Shown here piece after piece: positions 15,596 through 25,776 of a stretch of 64,000 nt of DNA. Origin of the DNA: Micromonospora sp. LH3U1 (lineage in GTDB: Bacteria; Actinomycetota; Actinomycetes; Mycobacteriales; Micromonosporaceae). The notes beneath the pieces were generated by a model. That model was not told the DNA's origin. It saw only the letters and a list, made by a program, of their open reading frames with translations, and did no database searches. The stretch spans positions 5,889,501-5,953,500 of the forward strand of contig NZ_CP116936.1 of NCBI RefSeq assembly GCF_028475105.1. Direction: 5' to 3'. Every line of letters begins with the position of its first letter. The first letter of the stretch is position 1. The translations under genes and the position numbers were made by a program.

Positions 15596-16738
15596 CTACT
15601 TGGTCTTGTTCAGGAATTCCGGGTGCTCCAGCAGGAACGGGTCGAGTTGCTCGCCATGCAGGGCGGTGAAGAAGTCTGGGACACCTGCTTGGAACTGCTC
15701 GCCCAGGTATTTCTTGCCGTCGAAGACCCCACCACCGGGGAGCTTGATCATCTGGATGGTGTTGGGGCGGATGTCCTTCAGGGCGAGCCCGAAGTCGACC
15801 ACGCTGTTGCCCCGCCCGTTGAAGATCAGCGACTGGCCCGCCGCACGGAGCACCTTGTCCAGCTTGATCGGGTTGGCCACCACGTCGGAGCTGAACGCCT
15901 GGCCGACCATCGCCTTGACGAACTGCTGCTGGTGGCGCTGCCGGCCGTAGTCGGAGTCCGGGACGCCGTTCTTCGGGTAACGCTGCCGGACGTAGTCCAG
16001 CGCCTGCCACCCGCTGAGGTGGTGGTTGCCCTTCTTGTAGATCGCCTGCGGGCCGACGTAGCCCTCGCCGCGCGTATTGCCCGGCCGTGGCTTACCGTCC
16101 GGCTGCTTGTGCTCGGACTTCACGTCCCGCTCGATGTACATGTCGACGCCGCCCATGGCATCGACGATCTTCTGGAACCCGGTGAAGTTGATGATCGCGC
16201 CGGCGTCGAAACGCTTGATGCCCGTCACGTTCTGCACCGTGGTGGCCAGCAGCTCGAAGCCCCGCGCCGCGTCGGGGTTGCCCCCCGGCACCTTACTGCC
16301 GAACGACATGGCCGCGTTGATCTTCGTCGTCTCGCCGAGGAAGTCGGCCTTCTTGAACGCCGGGATGTGCACGTAGAGGTCTCGCGGCAGCGAGAACAGG
16401 TAGGCGCGGTCCATCGACGCCGGCACGTGCAGCACCATGATCGAGTCGGCAAGGGGCGCCGCCGTCGGCGTACGCGGGTCGATGCCGACGAGCAGGATGT
16501 TGAGCGGGCCCTTGATTTCGCTCTTCTTCGCCTGGGCACCCGCCGCCTGATCGCCGAACAGGTCGGCCTTGCCGACCGCTCCCTCGTAGCGCGCCATGAG
16601 CACCTCAGTGCCGACCAGCACCGCCCCGCTGAGCACGGTCAGCACAGTGCCGAACACCGTGCAGATCCTGGCCCAGCGCGGCACACCCCGCCAGACGGAC
16701 CTCTTGCGGCCACTCTTGCCGGCCTTACCCACGAGCAT
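15596..16738 (-). CDS. LCP family (LytR-CpsA-Psr) cell-wall glycopolymer ligase
   Basis: LCP enzymes attach teichoic acids, arabinogalactan or capsule from lipid carriers onto peptidoglycan, outside the membrane. The 380-aa protein has a basic N-terminus, one signal-anchor helix (~25-47) and the LCP domain: NILLVGIDPRTP, SIMVLHVPASM, SLPRDLYVHIP (the Arg-Asp pair binds the lipid pyrophosphate), KINAAMSFG, and the C-terminal ALDYVRQRYPKNGVPDSDYGRQRHQQ segment. The ATG at 16738 abuts GGAG, so the GTG two codons later is an alternative start with better spacing. It lies between atpD and atpC, with a terminator upstream. Confidence 0.92.
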   Translation of the reverse strand: MLVGKAGKSGRKRSVWRGVPRWARICTVFGTVLTVLSGAVLVGTEVLMARYEGAVGKADLFGDQAAGAQAKKSEIKGPLNILLVGIDPRTPTAAPLADSIMVLHVPASMDRAYLFSLPRDLYVHIPAFKKADFLGETTKINAAMSFGSKVPGGNPDAARGFELLATTVQNVTGIKRFDAGAIINFTGFQKIVDAMGGVDMYIERDVKSEHKQPDGKPRPGNTRGEGYVGPQAIYKKGNHHLSGWQALDYVRQRYPKNGVPDSDYGRQRHQQQFVKAMVGQAFSSDVVANPIKLDKVLRAAGQSLIFNGRGNSVVDFGLALKDIRPNTIQMIKLPGGGVFDGKKYLGEQFQAGVPDFFTALHGEQLDPFLLEHPEFLNKTK

Positions 16739-16903
16739 CTCCGTTCGTTACGCCCACGAGGAGGAAGACGGGCGCACGTCGCCGAAAGGTTGCAAAGATC
16801 AACGCTCGTTCAGGTGAGCGCGCGGACCGACCGTATCTCGGGTGGGTCGGGACCGACGACCACGAGTAACGGACCGCGACGATGGTAAGACGCGAACATG
16901 AAC

Positions 16904-16938
16904 AAAAGACTGCCCCGGCATTGCCGGGGCAGTCTTTT
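16904..16938. terminator. strong bidirectional terminator after atpD
   Basis: AAAAGACTGCCCCGGCA and TGCCGGGGCAGTCTTTT form a 17-bp perfect stem with a minimal loop and T-runs on both sides. It lies 23 bases past the atpD stop and should end the ATP synthase transcript before the LCP gene and atpC. Confidence 0.9.
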
Positions 16939-16960
16939 TGTTGCAGATTCGATCGAGCTG

Positions 16961-18396
<1,436 letters not shown>

Positions 18397-18397
<1 letters not shown>

Positions 18398-19326
18398 CAC
18401 ACTTCACTTCCCGACGCGGCCAGCGCGTTCGCGCCGCCGACGATCTCGCTGATCTCCTGGGTGATCCCGGCCTGCCGGGCCGAGTTCATCTCACGCGTGT
18501 ACTTGTCGATCATGTCTTCGGCGTTGTCGGTGGCGCTCTTCATCGCCCGCCGCCGTGCCGCCGACTCACTCGCCGCCGACTCGATCAACGCCGCGTAGAT
18601 CCGCGTGTTGATGTACCTCGGAAGGAGCGCGTCGAGCAGCGCCTCCGCCTCCGGCTCGAACTCGTACGCCGGCAGCAGCCCCTCGGAGCGCGGCCGGTCC
18701 TCCACCTGCATCGGACCGATGACCTTGGTGACCGGGGTCTGCGTCATCAGCGAGTGGAACTCGGTGTAGACGATGTGCAACTCGTCGACGCCGAGCACCC
18801 CGTCCGCCCCGGCACTGCCGTCGACGTCGTCCGCACCGGCCGTGAACGCCTTGATCAGCGTCTCACCAACGGTACGGGCGTCCTCGAACGACGGCTGCTC
18901 GCTGAACCCGGTCCAGTTCGCCTCGATCGACCGGTCGCGGAACCGGTAGAACCCGACGCCCTTACGCCCGATGACGTAGAGCACCGGCTCCTTGCCGTCC
19001 GCCTTGAGCCGAGCGATCAGCGACTCCGCCATCCTGATCGCGTTGGAGCTGTAGCCGCCGGCCAGGCCACGGTCGCTGGTGACCACCAGGACGCCCGCCC
19101 GCCGCACCCGCTCGCGCGGGGTCAGCAGCGGGTGGTCGATCCGCGCGTTGGACGCCAGCGCCGTGAGCACACCGGTGATGGCCTGGGCGTACGGCAGGGA
19201 CGCCTGCACCCGGGCCTGAGCCTTGGCGATCCGGCTCGTCGCCACGAGCTCCATCGCCTTGGTGATCTTCTTCATCGACTTCGCCGAGCGGATTCGTTGA
19301 CGAAGAACGCGTACCTGAGCGGCCAT
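18397..19326 (-). CDS. atpG: ATP synthase gamma subunit
   Basis: Central rotor shaft of F1 (309 aa). The N-terminal helix MAAQVRVLRQRIRSAKSMKKITKAMELV and the C-terminal helix (MKSATDNAEDMIDKYTREMN...ITQEI) form the coiled coil, with the variable Rossmann-like domain between (LVVTSDRGLAGGYSSN). It follows atpA after four bases and runs into atpD with a one-base overlap. Confidence 0.97.
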
Positions 19327-19330
19327 GGGA

Positions 19331-20983
19331 TCAGCTCTCGGCCGGGCGGTCGGTCGCGCCGTCGCGGAAGCGGGTCACCGTCTCGCGGTTCTCGTCGCCC
19401 TCGAGCGGCTTGGCCGGCTCGTCGTTGACCCGACGCTCGTCCTCCTTGCCGAGGAAGACCTGCTTGAACTCGCTGATCGCGGTGTCCAGGGAGCCGATGA
19501 TGTCATCGTTCCACTGGTTGTCGGCGATTCCGGCCAGCACACCCGCGTGCTTGTGACGCAGGTACTGGAGGAACTCCGACTCGAAGCGCTTGACCTCACC
19601 CACCGGGATGTCGTCCAGCTTGCCCTCGACGCCGGCCCAGACCGAGACGACCTGCTCCTGCACCGGGTACGGCGAGTAGTTCGGCTGCTTGAGCAGCTCC
19701 ACCAGGCGCGAACCGCGGTTCAGCTGGTTCTGCGAGGCCCGGTCCAGGTCGGAGGCGAAGGCGGCGAACGCCTCCAGCTCGCGGTACTGGGCAAGGTTGA
19801 GCCGCAGCGAACCAGCGACCTTCTTCATCGGCTTGACCTGCGCGGCGCCGCCGACCCGGGAGACCGAGGTGCCGACGTTGATCGCCGGACGAACGCCCTG
19901 GTTGAACAGGTCGGTCTCCAGGAAGATCTGGCCGTCGGTGATCGAGATGACGTTGGTCGGGATGAAGGCCGAGATGTCGTTGGCCTTCGTCTCGATGATC
20001 GGCAGGCCGGTCATCGAGCCGCCACCCAGCTCGTCGGAGAGCTTCGCGCAGCGCTCCAGCAGGCGGGAGTGCAGGTAGAAGACGTCACCCGGGTACGCCT
20101 CACGGCCCGGCGGACGACGCAGCAGCAGCGACACGGCCCGGTACGCCTCGGCCTGCTTGCTCAGGTCGTCGAAGACGATCAGGACGTGCTTGCCGCCGTA
20201 CATCCAGTGCTGCCCGATGGACGAGCCGGTGTACGGGGCGAGGTACTTGAAGCCGGCCGGGTCGGAGGCCGGGGAGGCCACGATGGTGGTGAACTCCATC
20301 GCGCCCGCCTCCTCGAGCTGCCCCTTGATGGAGGCGATCGTGGAGGCCTTCTGGCCGATGGCGACGTAGATGCAGCGAACCTGCTTCTTCGGGTCGCCGG
20401 TGCGCCAGTTGTCCCGCTGGTTGAGGATGGCGTCCAGGGCGACCGTGGTCTTACCGGTCTTCCGGTCACCGATGATCAGCTGCCGCTGACCCCGACCGAT
20501 CGGGGTCATCGCGTCGATGGCCTTGATGCCGGTCTGCAGCGGCTCGGAGACGGACTGCCGGGACATCACGTTCGGAGCCTGCAGCTCCAGCTCGCGGAAG
20601 CCCTCGTTGGCGATGTCGCCAAGCGCGTCGATCGGCTCGCCAAGCGCGTTGACCACGCGGCCGAGGAAGGCATCGCCGACCGGAACGGAGAGAACCCGCT
20701 CGGTGCGCTTGACGCGCTGCCCCTCCTCCAGCTTGGCGGAGTCACCGAGAACGACGACACCGATCTCCCGGACGTCGAGGTTCAACGCCACGCCGAGCGT
20801 GCCGTCCTCGAACTCCAGGAGCTCGTTGGTCATGGTCGAGGGCAGGCCCTCGACGTGGGCGATACCGTCGCCGGTGTCGGCGACGGTGCCGACCTCCTCG
20901 CGGGAGACGTCGGACGAGTAAGAGGAGACGTAGCGCTCCAGGGCGCCGCGGATCTCCTCCGTCGAGATGGTCAGCTCGGCCAT
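19331..20983 (-). CDS. atpA: ATP synthase alpha subunit
   Basis: Non-catalytic nucleotide-binding subunit of F1 (550 aa). Walker A GDRKTGKT is present together with VYVAIGQKAS, HVLIVFDDLSKQ and the Arg-finger region (ISVSRVGGAAQ variant: TSVSRVGGAAQVKPMKKVAG). The C-terminus is somewhat longer than in most bacteria, ending in a charged tail (KPLEGDENRETVTRFRDGATDRPAES). The start ATG 20983 is preceded by AGGAAGCAGAGG-type purine-rich sequence. Confidence 0.98.
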   Translation of the reverse strand: MAELTISTEEIRGALERYVSSYSSDVSREEVGTVADTGDGIAHVEGLPSTMTNELLEFEDGTLGVALNLDVREIGVVVLGDSAKLEEGQRVKRTERVLSVPVGDAFLGRVVNALGEPIDALGDIANEGFRELELQAPNVMSRQSVSEPLQTGIKAIDAMTPIGRGQRQLIIGDRKTGKTTVALDAILNQRDNWRTGDPKKQVRCIYVAIGQKASTIASIKGQLEEAGAMEFTTIVASPASDPAGFKYLAPYTGSSIGQHWMYGGKHVLIVFDDLSKQAEAYRAVSLLLRRPPGREAYPGDVFYLHSRLLERCAKLSDELGGGSMTGLPIIETKANDISAFIPTNVISITDGQIFLETDLFNQGVRPAINVGTSVSRVGGAAQVKPMKKVAGSLRLNLAQYRELEAFAAFASDLDRASQNQLNRGSRLVELLKQPNYSPYPVQEQVVSVWAGVEGKLDDIPVGEVKRFESEFLQYLRHKHAGVLAGIADNQWNDDIIGSLDTAISEFKQVFLGKEDERRVNDEPAKPLEGDENRETVTRFRDGATDRPAES

Positions 20984-21070
20984 CCTCTGCTTCCTTAAAA
21001 TTCAGGGGCCCGGGATACCTAGTACCAACCGGTCCGAATGGCGTCTGTCAATCCGGGCGCTGCGCGGCGG

Positions 21071-21091
21071 GCCGCCCCATCGCTGGGCGGC
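21071..21091 (-). other. hairpin in the atpH-atpA spacer
   Basis: GCCGCCC and GGGCGGC pair around a seven-base loop in the 116-bp gap between atpH and atpA, the longest gap inside the atpB-atpD operon. There is no T-run, so attenuation or mRNA processing is more likely than termination. An AT-richer stretch follows near 20990-21005. Confidence 0.4.
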
Positions 21092-21099
21092 AGAGCCGC

Positions 21100-21921
21100 T
21101 CAGCGCTTCGCGAGCGCGTTGCGGGTCTCGTTGAGGCGGCGCAGGATGGTGCCGTCGTACAGGTCGGAGCCGACCCGAACGCTCACGCCGCCCAGGACCG
21201 CGGGGTCGACCGTCTGCTTGACGGAGACCTCTCGACCGTATATCGCGGCGAGGCTCGCACCGAGCCGGCGCTCTTCCTCGTCACTCAACGGGGCCGCCAC
21301 GGTGACGTACGCCACCTGCCGGTCCCGCCGTTCGGCGGCGAGTTCCACGAGCCGGGTGAGCGATCCGCCGAAGGAGCGCCCCCCGAAGCCGGACAGCGCC
21401 ACCTCGATGAGACGGACGGTGGCCAGGCGAGTCTTGCCGGCCAACAGCTCGCCGACCAGGACCCCCCGCTGGTCCACCGGAGCCGCGGAGTTGGACAGCA
21501 CCGCCGAGAGCGCGGGCTGGCCGGCGACGACCTGCCCGAAGCGGAACAGCTCGTCCTCGACCTCGCCCAGGTCACCGGCGGCTTCGACGCTGGCCAGCAC
21601 CGCCTCCACGCCGAGCCGCTCGACGGCGTCGAGCAACTCCGACGGTGCAGACCAGCGGCCGGAGACCAGCGTGGCGAGCAGTTCGAGCGCGCCATCGCCG
21701 ACCTTGCCGCGCAGCATCCCGCCGAGCAGTTCGGCGCGGTCCGCGCCGGACCGGGCCGGGTCCGAGAGCGCCCGGCGCAGCCGAGGCTCCCGTCGCAGCA
21801 GCCCGGCCACGGCAAGCAGGTCGTTCGCGGCATGAGCCACGGCGACCGCGTCGGTGCCGCGGACGTACGCGTCGAGGCGCTCGGCCGCGACCTTGTACGA
21901 CTCCCGGCTGGCGGCCTGCAT
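21100..21921 (-). CDS. atpH: ATP synthase delta subunit
   Basis: Peripheral-stalk subunit joining F1 to the b subunits (273 aa, within the long actinobacterial size class versus ~177 in E. coli). The N-terminal helical bundle (SYKVAAERLDAYVRG) and the C-terminal conserved segment (AAIYGREVSVKQTVDPAVLGGVSVRVGSDLYDGTILRRL) are typical. Its ATG overlaps the atpF stop (TGATG), coupling translation. Confidence 0.95.
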   Translation of the reverse strand: MQAASRESYKVAAERLDAYVRGTDAVAVAHAANDLLAVAGLLRREPRLRRALSDPARSGADRAELLGGMLRGKVGDGALELLATLVSGRWSAPSELLDAVERLGVEAVLASVEAAGDLGEVEDELFRFGQVVAGQPALSAVLSNSAAPVDQRGVLVGELLAGKTRLATVRLIEVALSGFGGRSFGGSLTRLVELAAERRDRQVAYVTVAAPLSDEEERRLGASLAAIYGREVSVKQTVDPAVLGGVSVRVGSDLYDGTILRRLNETRNALAKR

Positions 21922-22460
21922 CAGCGGGCCCCCGTGCTCTCAAGGCCGCCCAGGAACCGATCGACGGTGCCCTTGCGCCGCGCCTCGTCGGCCAGCGACT
22001 CACCGACGATCTTGCTGGCCAGGTCCACCGCGATCGTGCCGACCTCGATGCGCAGCTCACGCACGATGGTGGCCCGCTCGGCGGCGAGCGCGTCCTTGCC
22101 AGCCTGGATGACCCGGTCGGACTCTTCCCGCGCCTTGGCGAGGATGTCCTGCCGGATGCCCTCGGCGTCGGCCCGAGCGTCGTCACGGATCTTGGCGGCG
22201 TCGGTCCGAGCCTCAGCGAGCTGGGCGCGGTATTGCTCGAGCAGCTGGTTCGCCTCGGCCTGGGCGGCCTCGGCGCGCTTGATGCCGCCCTCGATCGCGT
22301 CGACCCGAGCCTGGAACGTCTGCTCCATGCGCGGGAAGACGAACTTCATCAACACGAAGCAGAGCACGGCGAAGGCGACCGAACCAACCACGATCTCCTG
22401 CCAGAGCGGGATGATCGGGTTGTGGGTCGACTCACCACCCTCAGCGGCGAGGAAAAACAT
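21921..22460 (-). CDS. atpF: ATP synthase b subunit
   Basis: Stator stalk subunit of Fo (179 aa). One N-terminal membrane helix (~18-38, WQEIVVGSVAFAVLCFVLMKFVFP) is followed by a long charged Ala/Glu/Arg-rich helix (RVDAIEGGIKRAEAAQAEANQLLEQ...) that dimerises along the stalk. The ATG at 22460 follows GGGAGG (from the plus-strand CCTCCC). It lies between atpE and atpH in standard order. Confidence 0.96.
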   Translation of the reverse strand: MFFLAAEGGESTHNPIIPLWQEIVVGSVAFAVLCFVLMKFVFPRMEQTFQARVDAIEGGIKRAEAAQAEANQLLEQYRAQLAEARTDAAKIRDDARADAEGIRQDILAKAREESDRVIQAGKDALAAERATIVRELRIEVGTIAVDLASKIVGESLADEARRKGTVDRFLGGLESTGAR

Positions 22461-22486
22461 GGTTACCTCCCGGTCGAAGGGCGGAA

Positions 22487-22729
22487 TCAGGCTGCAGTGC
22501 CGGCCCAGATGAAGCCGAAGGCGATGCCCAGCAGCGCCAGCGCCTCGATGACGGCGAAGCCGATCCAGACGTAGGGCAGGGTCATCCGGGACGACTCCGG
22601 CTGACGGGCGGTCGACTGGATGTAGGCAGCGAAGACCAGGCCAACGCCGATGCCCGGGCCGATGGCGGCGAGACCGTAGCCGATGGCAGCGGTGCTACCG
22701 GTGACCTCGGCGAGAACGCTAGCGTCCAT
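22487..22729 (-). CDS. atpE: ATP synthase c subunit
   Basis: Proteolipid of the Fo rotor ring (80 aa, two transmembrane helices). Helix 1 carries the glycine-rich packing motif GYGLAAIGPGIGVGLVFA. Helix 2 carries the proton-binding Glu in WIGFAVIEALALLGIAFGF. The polar loop is ARQPESS. A GGAGGA ribosome site precedes ATG 22729. Confidence 0.98.
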   Translation of the reverse strand: MDASVLAEVTGSTAAIGYGLAAIGPGIGVGLVFAAYIQSTARQPESSRMTLPYVWIGFAVIEALALLGIAFGFIWAGTAA

Positions 22730-22795
22730 TGGTGTGGTTCCTCCTGGTTATCACACGTGACTCTCACGCGGGACGACAACGGATGGTGCGGTGGA

Positions 22796-23593
22796 TCAGT
22801 GCTCGTCGGCGAGCGCGCCCTGCACGTAGCTGGCAGTGAGGACGGTGAAGACGTATGCCTGCAGGCAGATCACCAGGAACTCAAGGAAGGTGAGCGCGAT
22901 GGTCATCACCCAGGAGAGCACCGAAACCGGAGCCAGCCAGGCGTTTGCGCTCAGCATGGCGAAGCCGCCGAGCGTGAAGACCAGCAGGAGCATGTGACCG
23001 GCGAACATGTTCGCGAAGAGACGAACCGCGAGCGAGAACGGCCGGACGATGAAGGTCGAGAAGAGCTCGATCGGGATCAGCAGCGGCAGGATGTACCACG
23101 GTGCCGGCGGGATCAGCGAGTTCTTGAAGTACTTCACGAAGCCGTGGTGCCGGATGCCGATGTAGTTGAACAGCACGTAGCTGATGATCGCGAGGATCGC
23201 CGGGAAGGCGATGTGCGAGTTCGGCGAGATCTGGAAGAACGGGATGATCGCGAACGCGTTCGTCAACAGCACGAAGCAGAACAGCGTCGTGAAGTAAGGG
23301 GCGAACCGCACACCCGCGTGACCGATCATGTCGACCGCGATGTTGTTCCGCACGAAGCCGTAGATCGACTCGGCGAACCACTGCTTCTTGGTCGGCACCA
23401 GCTGCGGGTTCCGGTAGGTCGCCAGGAAGAAGATGATCAGGACGCCGACCGCGATCCAGACCATCGCCGTGATCTTGGTGAACCAGTACGAATTTTCTGC
23501 ACCCCAGGGCAGGATGCTGGGCAGGTAGAAGTCCTCCACACTGGGTGGGAATGCCGCCTGGCCCGCTGCCAGAACGTTCGCCTGTCCGAACAC
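22796..23593 (-). CDS. atpB: ATP synthase a subunit
   Basis: Fo stator protein that forms the proton half-channels against the c-ring (265 aa). The essential Arg is in SLAVRLFANMFAGH; EFLVICLQAYVFTVLTASYV is the last helix. The frame is open to 23704, but that part is Arg-rich shadow. GTG 23593 (MFGQANVLAAGQ) is preced­ed by AGGAAGGG with good spacing and is the better start. Confidence 0.96.
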   Translation of the reverse strand: MFGQANVLAAGQAAFPPSVEDFYLPSILPWGAENSYWFTKITAMVWIAVGVLIIFFLATYRNPQLVPTKKQWFAESIYGFVRNNIAVDMIGHAGVRFAPYFTTLFCFVLLTNAFAIIPFFQISPNSHIAFPAILAIISYVLFNYIGIRHHGFVKYFKNSLIPPAPWYILPLLIPIELFSTFIVRPFSLAVRLFANMFAGHMLLLVFTLGGFAMLSANAWLAPVSVLSWVMTIALTFLEFLVICLQAYVFTVLTASYVQGALADEH

Positions 23594-23604
23594 CGCGTCC
23601 CTTC

Positions 23605-23841
23605 CTAAGTAGGCGTGCCGAGCCGGCGGACGACGAGGATGATCCCCCCGGCCATGCCGAGCACGACGCCGATCCCAGTGGCGACGCCACCGGTGTCGAG
23701 CCACTGGTCAACCAGCCAGCCGATGAAACCCCACACGAGCATGCCTCCGATGAGGTAGCTGAGCGCGGTCCAACCCTGACCGGCGCCGGACGGATAATCG
23801 TCCGGTTCACCGGCGGGACGGGGGGTTTGGTCACCAGCCAT
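23605..23841 (-). CDS. AtpZ/AtpI-like small membrane protein
   Basis: A 78-aa protein with two transmembrane helices (~26-47, ~53-71) separated by a short acidic turn, matching the AtpZ/AtpI-type putative F1Fo-ATPase subunit (GWLVDQWLDTGG...GVVLGMAGGI). Such proteins assist c-ring assembly or Mg2+/Ca2+ uptake. It is the first gene of the atp operon, 11 bases ahead of atpB. ATG 23841 (MAGDQTPRP) is chosen over the longer open frame because homology starts near the first helix. Confidence 0.8.
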   Translation of the reverse strand: MAGDQTPRPAGEPDDYPSGAGQGWTALSYLIGGMLVWGFIGWLVDQWLDTGGVATGIGVVLGMAGGIILVVRRLGTPT

Positions 23842-23888
23842 GACGGGGCGAACGATATCAGCCGGGAAGACGAGGCTGTGCCTCACCC

Positions 23889-23912
23889 CCCGCACAACCG
23901 TGGTTGTGTGGG
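23889..23912. terminator. hairpin between the AtpI-like gene and the atp operon
   Basis: CCCGCACAACC and GGTTGTGTGGG pair with one mismatch around GT. It may end the glyA-AtpI transcript, with the atp operon promoter between 23842 and 23888. The remainder of the 192-bp gap shows nothing else. Confidence 0.55.
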
Positions 23913-24033
23913 CATCTCGTGGGCGCCGTCGTCTGTGGGCACGCTACTCCCCTTCCGCCCGTCGGAAAATGACCGGAGGCCGACACATTGCGGCGCGTCC
24001 GCTGGTTGGGACGACGACCGGCCGACGGCCAGG

Positions 24034-24444
24034 TCAGCCCCGCGGCCGACGGGCGTGCACCGTGGTCAGCCACCAGATGTGCACCGCCGTCCACACTGCC
24101 ACCCCGGCGACGATGCCGAGGCAGAGCGGGATCAACCCGGGCCAGCCGGTGGATGCCACCGCCACCATCACCACACCCAGCAGGGTGAACTTCAGCACGT
24201 ACAGGCCCAGCCCGAGCGGCAGCAGCAACTGCGGGTTGATCTGGTCGGCCCGGGCCAACACCACTGTGGTGAGGGTGTAGCTGAGCACCGTGACGCCGAC
24301 GCCGGCCGCCCCGCCGAGCGCGGCCGTCGCGCCGCCGGTCACCCCGCCCACCACGGCGGCGACCGCGGCGAGCGCCGCCGACGCGGCCAGGAGCACCGGC
24401 AGGTGTCGCAGCCGCCAGCGCCGGTCGGCGTCCGCCTCGACCAT
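24034..24444 (-). CDS. AtpI-like four-helix membrane protein
   Basis: A 136-aa protein with four hydrophobic segments (about 15-32, 40-60, 75-97 and 103-124) and short charged termini. Its position directly upstream of the atp operon and the Gly/Ala-rich helices suggest the ATP synthase protein I family, but sequence identity to AtpI is not obvious by eye. ATG 24444 lies seven bases after the glyA stop; GTG 24459 and an ATG at 24504 would overlap glyA. Confidence 0.65.
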   Translation of the reverse strand: MVEADADRRWRLRHLPVLLAASAALAAVAAVVGGVTGGATAALGGAAGVGVTVLSYTLTTVVLARADQINPQLLLPLGLGLYVLKFTLLGVVMVAVASTGWPGLIPLCLGIVAGVAVWTAVHIWWLTTVHARRPRG

Positions 24445-24451
24445 CCCGGGC

Positions 24452-25741
24452 TCAGCCACGGGGGTACGCCGGGAACGCCGCAACCAGCTCAGCCACCTCG
24501 GCACCGACCCGGGTCAGCTCGTCGGCGCCGCCCGGTGCCCCGGGATCGGCCCGCACGGCACGGGCGATCAAGGTCGCGACCTGCCGCAACTCCCCCTCCC
24601 GCATTCCCTGCGTGGTGACGCTCGGCGTGCCCACCCGGATGCCGGAGGCCACCATCGGCGGCTGCGGGTCGTACGGGATGGCGTTCTTGTTCAGGGTGAT
24701 CGACGCGGCGTCGCAGCGTCGCTCGGCGTCGGCGCCGGTCACCCCCAGCTCCCGCAGGTCGATCAGGGCGAGATGGGTGTCGGTGCCGCCGGACACCGGG
24801 CGCATCCCCTCGTCGGCCAACCCGGCGGCGAGCGCCTGGGCGTTGCCGACCACCTGCCTGGCGTACGTCTGGAACTCCGGTTGGGCGGCCTCGCGCAGCG
24901 CGACCGCCTTCGCGGCGACCGCGTGCATCAGCGGGCCGCCCTGCGTGAACGGGAAGACCGCCTTGTCGATCCGCTGGGCCAGCGACTCGCGGCAGAGGAT
25001 CATGCCGCCGCGCGGGCCGCGCAGCACCTTGTGGGTGGTGGCGCAGACGACGTCGGCGTACGGCACCGGGGACGGGATCGCCCGGCCGGCGACCAGGCCG
25101 ATGAAGTGCGCGGCGTCCACCATCAGGTACGCGCCGACCTCGTCGGCGATCTCCCGGAACCGGGCGAAGTCGATCAGGCGGGGGTACGCGGTGGCACCAC
25201 AGATGATCAGCTTGGGCCGGTGCGCCCGCGCCAGGTCCCGTACCTCGTCGTAGTCGAGCTGCTCGGTGTCCGGCCGGACCGGGTAGCCGACCGGGTGGAA
25301 CCACTTGCCGGAGAAGTTCACCCGGCTGCCGTGGGTGAGGTGCCCACCATGCGGCAGGTCCATCGCCAGCACCGTGTCCCCCGGCTGCACCAGCGCGGCG
25401 TACGCGGCCAGGTTGGCGCTCGCCCCGGAGTGCGGCTGGAGGTTGGCGTGCTCCGCCCCGAAGAGCTCCTTGGCACGGGCGATGCCGATCTCCTCGGCCC
25501 GGTCCACCTCGGCGCAGCCGCCGTAGTAGCGCCGGCCCGGGTAGCCCTCGGCGTACTTGTTGGTCAGCGTCGAACCGAGCGCGGCCAGCACCGCCGGCGA
25601 GGTCAGGTTCTCGCTGGCGATGAGCTGCAGGCCGCCCCGCAACCGGTCCAGCTCGCCGAGGACCACCCCGGCGATCTCCGGGTCGGTGGCTCTGAGCTGC
25701 GCGAAATCCGGCCCCCAGAAGGTGCTCGTCTCGGTGTCCAC
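24452..25741 (-). CDS. glyA: serine hydroxymethyltransferase
   Basis: PLP enzyme converting serine and tetrahydrofolate to glycine and 5,10-methylene-THF (cytoplasm). About 429 aa from GTG 25741. Conserved elements include LIASENLTSPAVL, NKYAEGYPGRRYYGG, LQPHSGASANLA, the HGGHLTHG loop and the PLP-lysine segment ATTHKVLRGPRGG. A -10-like TAGACT lies eight bases upstream of the GTG, suggesting leaderless translation; a GTG nine codons further upstream (25768) would overlap that box. It is probably cotranscribed with the AtpI-like gene. Confidence 0.95.
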   Translation of the reverse strand: MDTETSTFWGPDFAQLRATDPEIAGVVLGELDRLRGGLQLIASENLTSPAVLAALGSTLTNKYAEGYPGRRYYGGCAEVDRAEEIGIARAKELFGAEHANLQPHSGASANLAAYAALVQPGDTVLAMDLPHGGHLTHGSRVNFSGKWFHPVGYPVRPDTEQLDYDEVRDLARAHRPKLIICGATAYPRLIDFARFREIADEVGAYLMVDAAHFIGLVAGRAIPSPVPYADVVCATTHKVLRGPRGGMILCRESLAQRIDKAVFPFTQGGPLMHAVAAKAVALREAAQPEFQTYARQVVGNAQALAAGLADEGMRPVSGGTDTHLALIDLRELGVTGADAERRCDAASITLNKNAIPYDPQPPMVASGIRVGTPSVTTQGMREGELRQVATLIARAVRADPGAPGGADELTRVGAEVAELVAAFPAYPRG

Positions 25742-25749
25742 AGCGAACG

Positions 25750-25755
25750 AGTCTA
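25750..25755 (-). promoter_or_regulatory. -10 box TAGACT of glyA (leaderless)
   Basis: Same hexamer and almost the same spacing to the start codon (eight bases) as upstream of the aldehyde dehydrogenase. It decides in favour of GTG 25741 as the glyA start. Confidence 0.5.
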
Positions 25756-25776
25756 GGGGGCAGCACACTGGAACCC